Shown piece by piece: positions 5,473 through 10,746 of a stretch of 10,746 bases of DNA. Below the pieces are notes generated by a model that saw only the letters and a list, made by a program, of their open reading frames with translations, ran no database searches and was not told where the DNA came from. Position 1 is the first letter of the stretch. Each line of letters opens with the position of its first letter. The translations under genes and the position numbers were made by a program. The stretch is from Patescibacteria group bacterium (GTDB lineage: Bacteria; Patescibacteriota; Microgenomatia; UBA1406; GWC2-37-13): NCBI GenBank assembly GCA_943356515.1, contig CALRFM010000025.1, forward strand, positions 1-10,746. The letters are read 5' to 3'.

Positions 5473-5874
5473 ATGTCAGATTCTAAACCAGCTACGTTAA
5501 AACAACTACAAGAACTATTGAGTCCTATTCAAAAGAGTCTTACCTCTTTAGATACAAGAGTAACCTCTTTAGATGAAAAAGTTGGTTCTTTAAATGAAAA
5601 GGTAACTTTTTTGGATGAAAAAGTTGGTTCTTTAAATGAAAAGGTAACTTTTTTAGATGAAAAAGTTGGTTCTTTAGATGAAAAGGTAACCTCTTTAGAT
5701 GAAAGGCAAGGAGTGTTAGAAATCGGAATAAAAAGTGTGAGTACTGAAATTAAAGAATTAAGAAAAGAAATGATCAATAAGAATAATACTATTATAAACT
5801 TTCTTGATCAGGATAATATACATCTGAAGAAGCGCGTTGAACGCATTGAAGATCATCTTCAGCTTTCTGCTTAA
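5473..5874 (+). CDS. Heptad-repeat coiled-coil protein, function unknown
   Basis: A 133-residue soluble protein, almost wholly helical. Residues about 24-80 are a run of 7-residue units of the form SLDEKVG/SLNEKVT/FLDEKVG, with Leu and Val at the a/d positions, giving a strong parallel coiled-coil prediction. A second charged helix follows (88-133, KELRKEM...KKRVERIEDHLQ). There is no signal peptide, membrane span or enzyme motif. The heptads are encoded by near-identical 42-bp tandem repeats (5572-5697), so the rod length could change by slippage in steps of 14 residues. Such proteins often act as spacers or oligomerisers, but no partner can be inferred here. The ATG at 5473 follows a -10 box by 6 nt. 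The stop lies 9 nt before the trailer stem of the convergent 16S transcript. Confidence 0.8.
   Translation: MSDSKPATLKQLQELLSPIQKSLTSLDTRVTSLDEKVGSLNEKVTFLDEKVGSLNEKVTFLDEKVGSLDEKVTSLDERQGVLEIGIKSVSTEIKELRKEMINKNNTIINFLDQDNIHLKKRVERIEDHLQLSA
5572..5706 (+). repeat. 42-bp tandem repeat inside the coiled-coil gene
   Basis: Three full copies, 5572-5613, 5614-5655 and 5656-5697, plus a short partial copy (GATGAAAGG, 5698-5706). Copies 1 and 2 differ only at the last base. Copy 3 has a few substitutions, including AAT to GAT. Each copy encodes two heptads. The near identity points to recent duplication. Confidence 0.9.
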
Positions 5875-5882
5875 CATATCTT

Positions 5883-5909
5883 TCATTAGTCTAGAAATCG
5901 GGTTAGGAA
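5883..5909 (-). other. 16S 3' trailer half of the processing stem
   Basis: Plus-strand TCATTAGT (5883-5890) and ATCGGGTTAGGAA (5897-5909) are complementary to ACTAATGA (7663-7670) and TTCCTAACCCGAT (7644-7656). In the 16S precursor they form 13 + 8 base pairs around a 6x6 internal loop, the usual design of an RNase III-type stem enclosing 16S. Confidence 0.8.
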
Positions 5910-5977
5910 GATTTCGACTACTAACAGTGTTTATAGTCGATCTTCCGTTGTTAGTTGCATAACTATTAAACGGGTTC

Positions 5978-5997
5978 TTTTGACACGAATGTCAAAA
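5978..5997 (-). other. Hairpin with UUCG tetraloop in the 16S trailer
   Basis: In the 16S transcript TTTTGACA-TTCG-TGTCAAAA forms an 8-bp stem capped by the very stable UUCG tetraloop, 29 nt past the mature 3' end. A second 8-bp A/T hairpin, CTAATTTT/AAAATTAG (6007-6025), abuts the mature end. Both probably guide 3' maturation. Confidence 0.6.
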
Positions 5998-6025
5998 TGC
6001 AAACGTCTAATTTTAAAAAAATTAG

Positions 6026-7548
<1,523 letters not shown>

Positions 7549-7758
7549 ATAAATTTCTTAAATAATTTCATCCTAGAGCTCGAATTGAACTCTATAAAAA
7601 TTTCTTGAATGTTTGTTAGATTGACCACGTCCGACGTGGCTGTTTCCTAACCCGATTATTAAACTAATGATCGATATGTAAAAGTGCTATGACTATCTTT
7701 TAGAACGATGGTCAGTTCCTTAAGGTAGTTTAGAAGATTCTACTTACCTTATGAAGTG
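7549..7758 (-). other. 16S rRNA 5' leader
   Basis: About 210 nt between the predicted start and mature 16S. It holds a hairpin TAAGGTA/TACCTTA (7721-7727 with 7745-7751) near the transcript start, the 5' half of the processing stem, a CCACGT-CCG-ACGTGG hairpin (7625-7639) and an A/T-rich stretch next to the 16S 5' end. No coding sequence is seen. Confidence 0.65.
7644..7670 (-). other. 16S 5' leader half of the processing stem
   Basis: Plus-strand TTCCTAACCCGAT (7644-7656) and ACTAATGA (7663-7670) pair with the trailer half at 5883-5909, as described there. The stem encloses the 16S gene alone, which shows that the precursor ends shortly after 16S. Confidence 0.8.
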
Positions 7759-7764
7759 AAAGAC

Positions 7765-7793
7765 ATTATATACGATACAAACTCAAAGGTCAA
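7765..7793 (-). promoter_or_regulatory. 16S rRNA promoter
   Basis: Minus-strand TTGACC (7793-7788), a 17-bp spacer and TATAAT (7770-7765): the best sigma-70-type promoter in the window. The -35 box overlaps the TGA stop (7792-7790) of the MreB-like gene. The predicted start is near 7758. Confidence 0.85.
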
Positions 7794-8851
7794 TACGTAG
7801 GTGACGATATATTGTAAAGTGCCTCTTGGTCTTTTGCAAGGCGCATAAGTCCATGTATGGTGGCGTCTGCAGCATGCTCAACAACAAAGGTATCTATCTT
7901 AAGTTCTTGATGAAAGTATTTTTCTATTCCTGGAATGGTTGCCATTTTTCCCGCAAGTGCTATACCTTGTTTAAAAATAGCATCTGCAATTTCTGGTGGT
8001 GCATTCTCTATAAGCTCGCGCGTACTATCTAATATGGCATGAAATTGGCTTATGATTGCTTCACGAATATCAGATGATTTGAGATTTATCGATTTGGGCA
8101 ACCCAGTTTCAAGTGATTTCCCTCGTACTACAATCTTTTCTTCATTCTCGTCAAATGAAAGAAGTTTTATTTTTAAAGATTCACAGGTATTTTCCCCCAA
8201 AACAATGCCGTGTTTTAAATATGCGTAATTTGCAATAAGTTTATTCATATTGTCACCTGCTTGTTTGAGCACTTTTTGTGCCACCACTCCCCCACCACTC
8301 ACGACACTCATTTCCACGAGTCCTCCCCCAATATCGATAACAAATTGTGGCTCATGTGAAAATACATTAAAGCCACTCCCTGCAGCAGTTGCCAGCGCTC
8401 TGTCTACTATGGTTACCTGGGTGCATCCAGATTTTTGAAGTGACTCTTCAACTGCCTTTCGCTCTATTTCTGTAGCTATAGAAGGAGTTGATGCAATGGC
8501 ATGAATCGGTGGTTTGATGAATGCATATTCTGCCAAATACGGTTTTATAGATGTTTCTATACAATGACGAAGAAATGCCACCTCTGCATCAAAGTCAGCA
8601 ATTATAGCATGAGACATCGGCCGTGAAATTTGTATAAAATCGGGCGTTTTACCCAATATTGTTTTTGCCTCTTGGCCAAAGAATATATAGTCCTTGACTT
8701 TACTATTATAGCCAATATAACTTGGTTCCCGCATAACTATCCCACGATCCTGCACCCCTATGCGCGTCACGGTTGTTCCGAGGTCAAAAAAGGCGTTAAA
8801 TGACGAAAAGAAGGGAAGGCGGAGCCGGCGAAAATTGGGTATAATTGACAT
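7790..8851 (-). CDS. Divergent MreB/actin-like protein
   Basis: A 353-residue actin-fold protein of the MreB family, which polymerises under the membrane to guide cell-wall growth and shape. Phosphate-1 motif FDLGTT is at 22-27, phosphate-2 DIGGG at 173-177, and the MreB-typical RGIVMREPS at 36-44. Length matches MreB (about 335-350). Two sites are unusual. The EPMAAAIG-type motif, carrying the Glu implicated in ATP hydrolysis, reads DRALATAAG (150-158), and the adenosine-site LTGGG reads LAGKM (299-303). Nucleotide turnover may therefore be weak or absent, and this may be a paralogue rather than the main MreB. The N-terminus RRLRLPFF could be a membrane-binding helix. The ATG at 8851 directly abuts the ligase ATG. 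A TATAAT (8882-8877) lies 25 nt upstream, inside the ligase gene. There is no proper Shine-Dalgarno spacing. The 16S promoter overlaps the stop. Confidence 0.82.
   Translation of the reverse strand: MSIIPNFRRLRLPFFSSFNAFFDLGTTVTRIGVQDRGIVMREPSYIGYNSKVKDYIFFGQEAKTILGKTPDFIQISRPMSHAIIADFDAEVAFLRHCIETSIKPYLAEYAFIKPPIHAIASTPSIATEIERKAVEESLQKSGCTQVTIVDRALATAAGSGFNVFSHEPQFVIDIGGGLVEMSVVSGGGVVAQKVLKQAGDNMNKLIANYAYLKHGIVLGENTCESLKIKLLSFDENEEKIVVRGKSLETGLPKSINLKSSDIREAIISQFHAILDSTRELIENAPPEIADAIFKQGIALAGKMATIPGIEKYFHQELKIDTFVVEHAADATIHGLMRLAKDQEALYNISSPTY
8840..8845 (+). promoter_or_regulatory. -10 box of the ligase gene inside the MreB-like gene
   Basis: A perfect TATAAT ends 6 nt before the ATG at 8852 and overlaps codons 3-4 of the opposite-strand MreB-like gene. 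No -35 match was found 17 bp upstream. The position implies a leaderless ligase mRNA. Confidence 0.6.
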
Positions 8852-10746
8852 ATGATTCGTTTAATTCGATTCCTTTATTATACACTCTTTGCACTCACCC
8901 CACTGGTTATGAGTTCGGCCACCAGCGAGATGTTTGAGTTTAATAAAATCATAGGAATTTACGCTGTCGCCATCATAACCACAGGTCTTTACAGCGGGCA
9001 TTATCTTATTAAACGACCAACAATCATTTTTTTAAAACTCTTATATCCGTTCGGTATGTTTCTTTTGGCCTTAGGTATATCAACGTACTTCTCCATAGAC
9101 CCACACACCTCACTTTATGGTTATTACGGAAGATGGAATGGTGGGCTTCTTTCTATCGTCGCTTATATATCGCTTTTATTTGTTTTTATTCAAACATTTG
9201 ATAAAGAACACCTTAAGCGACTCTTACTTATTTCACTCGGCTCATCAGCATTGGTTATTCTCTGGGCTATTCCTGGGTGGTTTGGGTACGATCTATCGTG
9301 CCTTTTATTTATCGGCGAACTTACTAATACCTGTTGGACTGCAGAGTTTGCACCCCATGTGCGCATGTTTTCCACACTCGGCCAGCCCAATTGGCTTGGT
9401 TCATACTTGGCTATCCATTTATTTATTGGATTATATTTTCTTAATGAATCTATAAGCTCAACTAAGCTTCATCGAAGTCTGATAAGCGTGTATCTTATGC
9501 TCAATCTATTTGCCCTCTATGCCACTAAATCTAAGTCTTCATGGTACGCCGTAGCGCTTGCTCTTTCTATCGGCTTTATACTATTCTTCTCATTCAAGAT
9601 TCGCAAGAACATTCGATCTCTCGTAGTTATAAGCTCCATCACTGCGATTGTAGTCATAACAGGAACCATTCTTACATTTGGCTCGTCATTATTTACAGAG
9701 AAAGTTCCAGAGCATTTACAAGTAACCGATTCGTTTACTATTCGTACCTACGTATGGCAAGGGGCATTAGATTTGTGGAAACAGTACCCCGTATTTGGAT
9801 CGGGGCCAGAAACGTTTGCCTATGCATATTATTTTACCAAACCTATAGAGCACAACAGAACATCCGAATGGGACTTTGTATACAACAAGGCTCATAATGA
9901 ATTTCTGCACTATCTTGCTACCACGGGTACGCTTGGGTTTATCAGTTACTTAGGAGTTATTGTAGGAACCTTGATGTTGTGCACACAGACGAAACATGCG
10001 CTCCCCTTTGCTTTGGTGTTATCGTACATCAGTATTCTGGCGACCAATTTTTTTGGGTTTTCCACTACAACCATTCAACTGTTTTTCTATCTTATTCCAG
10101 GAATGATCATTGTAATTACTAAGAAAAGTCATCCTGATCCGCGCAGAAAAGGATCCATCAATAAGTTCGCAATGACAGTGATAGTACTCACGACCATCAT
10201 ACTATTGGGCTACGTAGGCCGCATGTATTATGCAGATATGTTGTATACAAAAGCACAAGTTCAAGCAACAGAAGAAGACTATCAGAGTGCCGCGCAACTT
10301 CTCATGTACGCTATGAATCTGAAGTACGAACATGTCTATGAAGATAAACTCTCATCTTATATGGCGCACATGGCATTTATAAGCTCTTTTGAAGAAGGCT
10401 CAACTGAAGAGGTGATTGCTCTTATTGATCGATCAAAACTTTATAATGCCCAAGCAATCGCTCGGTCGCCCAAAAATATATTGTATTGGCGGTCAAAGGC
10501 ACGTAATTATTACTTATATTATCAGGTCAGCAATGACGCTCAAGATCTTATTACTGCTGTCGATGCAATGAAGTACACCACGCAGCTTGCTCCACATGAC
10601 GCGCAGGGATATTATATGACTGCTCTGTTTTACTCGGTACTCTATGGTGAAACTCAAGATGTGTTATACCAAGAAGAAGCGCTATCTTTTGTAAAGCAAG
10701 CACTTAAGCTCAGGCCCCAATATGTTGAGGCGAAGGAGTTATTGAA
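8852..10746 (+). CDS. O-antigen ligase/Wzy-type polytopic membrane protein with C-terminal repeat domain, partial
   Basis: 631 visible codons, open to the window end. It starts with a hydrophobic region of roughly ten or more spans (residues about 5-420), then one more span near 441-457 and a helical soluble tail (about 465-631) resembling TPR-type repeats. The loop motif YNKAHNEFLHYLATTGTLG (344-362, with His348 and Glu350) is the Wzy_C/WaaL signature seen in enzymes that join or polymerise lipid-linked glycans on the outer face of the membrane. In a single-membrane CPR cell it would more likely build surface polysaccharide or glycosylate proteins than attach LPS. Residues 426-436 (SHPDPRRKGSI) are encoded by a piece resembling the window's palindromic repeats. 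The ATG abuts the MreB-like start. TATAAT lies 6 nt upstream. The final length is unknown. Confidence 0.85.
   Translation, partial: MIRLIRFLYYTLFALTPLVMSSATSEMFEFNKIIGIYAVAIITTGLYSGHYLIKRPTIIFLKLLYPFGMFLLALGISTYFSIDPHTSLYGYYGRWNGGLLSIVAYISLLFVFIQTFDKEHLKRLLLISLGSSALVILWAIPGWFGYDLSCLLFIGELTNTCWTAEFAPHVRMFSTLGQPNWLGSYLAIHLFIGLYFLNESISSTKLHRSLISVYLMLNLFALYATKSKSSWYAVALALSIGFILFFSFKIRKNIRSLVVISSITAIVVITGTILTFGSSLFTEKVPEHLQVTDSFTIRTYVWQGALDLWKQYPVFGSGPETFAYAYYFTKPIEHNRTSEWDFVYNKAHNEFLHYLATTGTLGFISYLGVIVGTLMLCTQTKHALPFALVLSYISILATNFFGFSTTTIQLFFYLIPGMIIVITKKSHPDPRRKGSINKFAMTVIVLTTIILLGYVGRMYYADMLYTKAQVQATEEDYQSAAQLLMYAMNLKYEHVYEDKLSSYMAHMAFISSFEEGSTEEVIALIDRSKLYNAQAIARSPKNILYWRSKARNYYLYYQVSNDAQDLITAVDAMKYTTQLAPHDAQGYYMTALFYSVLYGETQDVLYQEEALSFVKQALKLRPQYVEAKELL
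8877..8882 (-). promoter_or_regulatory. Candidate -10 box of the MreB-like gene inside the ligase gene
   Basis: Minus-strand TATAAT (8882-8877) would start transcription near 8870 and leave a leader of about 19 nt. AAAGGA (8876-8871) lies too far from the ATG to be a normal Shine-Dalgarno site. No clear -35. Confidence 0.4.
10128..10157 (+). repeat. Palindromic repeat fragment in frame within the ligase gene
   Basis: GTCATCCTGATCC at the left and GGATCCA at the right match the borders of the intergenic repeats at 1111-1201 and 3535-3564. It encodes a polar loop (residues 426-436) between two membrane spans and keeps the reading frame. Its short length makes chance resemblance possible. Confidence 0.45.

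Noticed and set aside
5572..5706. CRISPR-like direct repeats
   Set aside because: The 42-bp units are contiguous with no spacers and are coding heptads of a coiled coil.
9117..9897. Alternative-frame open frames within 9117-9897
   Set aside because: They are shadows of the O-antigen ligase-type gene, whose own frame stays open from 8852 to the window end with clear family motifs.

Overview
The window looks like chromosomal DNA of a Candidate Phyla Radiation (Patescibacteria) bacterium. The main evidence is a 16S rRNA gene whose 530 and 790 loops depart from the near-universal bacterial sequence with compensating changes. Supporting evidence is a lone 16S gene with no 23S or tRNA behind it, a divergent MreB-like protein, a membrane-anchored Clp-type ATPase, very small intergenic gaps and many genes without a Shine-Dalgarno site. 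TGA is used as a stop (ends of the Clp-like and MreB-like genes), so the UGA-recoding CPR lineages (Absconditabacteria, Gracilibacteria) are unlikely. I cannot place it to class.

Layout, left to right. Positions 1-460 (-) hold most of a thymidylate kinase gene, divergent across 20 bp from a HAD-family phosphatase gene (481-1110, +). A palindromic repeat separates this from a convergent gene for a membrane-anchored two-AAA ClpB/ClpC-like ATPase (1204-3465, -). Next come two tandem palindromic repeat units, a small one-TM hypothetical protein (3641-4084, -), and a tRNA cluster on the minus strand. In transcription order the cluster is a broken tRNA-Ile copy interrupted by palindromes, an intact tRNA-Ile(GAU), and tRNA-Val(UAC). 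On the plus strand follow a divergent SAM-hydroxide adenosyltransferase (DUF62) family protein (4616-5410) and a heptad-repeat coiled-coil protein (5473-5874). The 16S rRNA gene occupies 6026-7548 (-) with its own promoter and an enclosing processing stem. An MreB-like gene (7790-8851, -) and an O-antigen ligase/Wzy-type membrane protein (8852-10746, +, cut by the window end) start back to back with no base between their start codons.

Two themes connect the region. First, for five of eight protein genes a good -10 hexamer ends only 5-7 nt before the start codon, and a sixth has room for only a few leader bases. This implies leaderless mRNAs even though the 16S anti-Shine-Dalgarno sequence is intact. 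Second, short GC-rich palindromes with a CCCGA/TCGGG core, or with TGTCATYC...GGATCCA borders, recur between genes, inside the dead tRNA, apparently in frame inside the ligase gene, and in variable helices of the 16S. They behave like a mobile palindromic element family. The protein genes do not form one pathway: they cover dTTP synthesis, phosphatase housekeeping, protein remodelling at the membrane, cell shape and surface polysaccharide.
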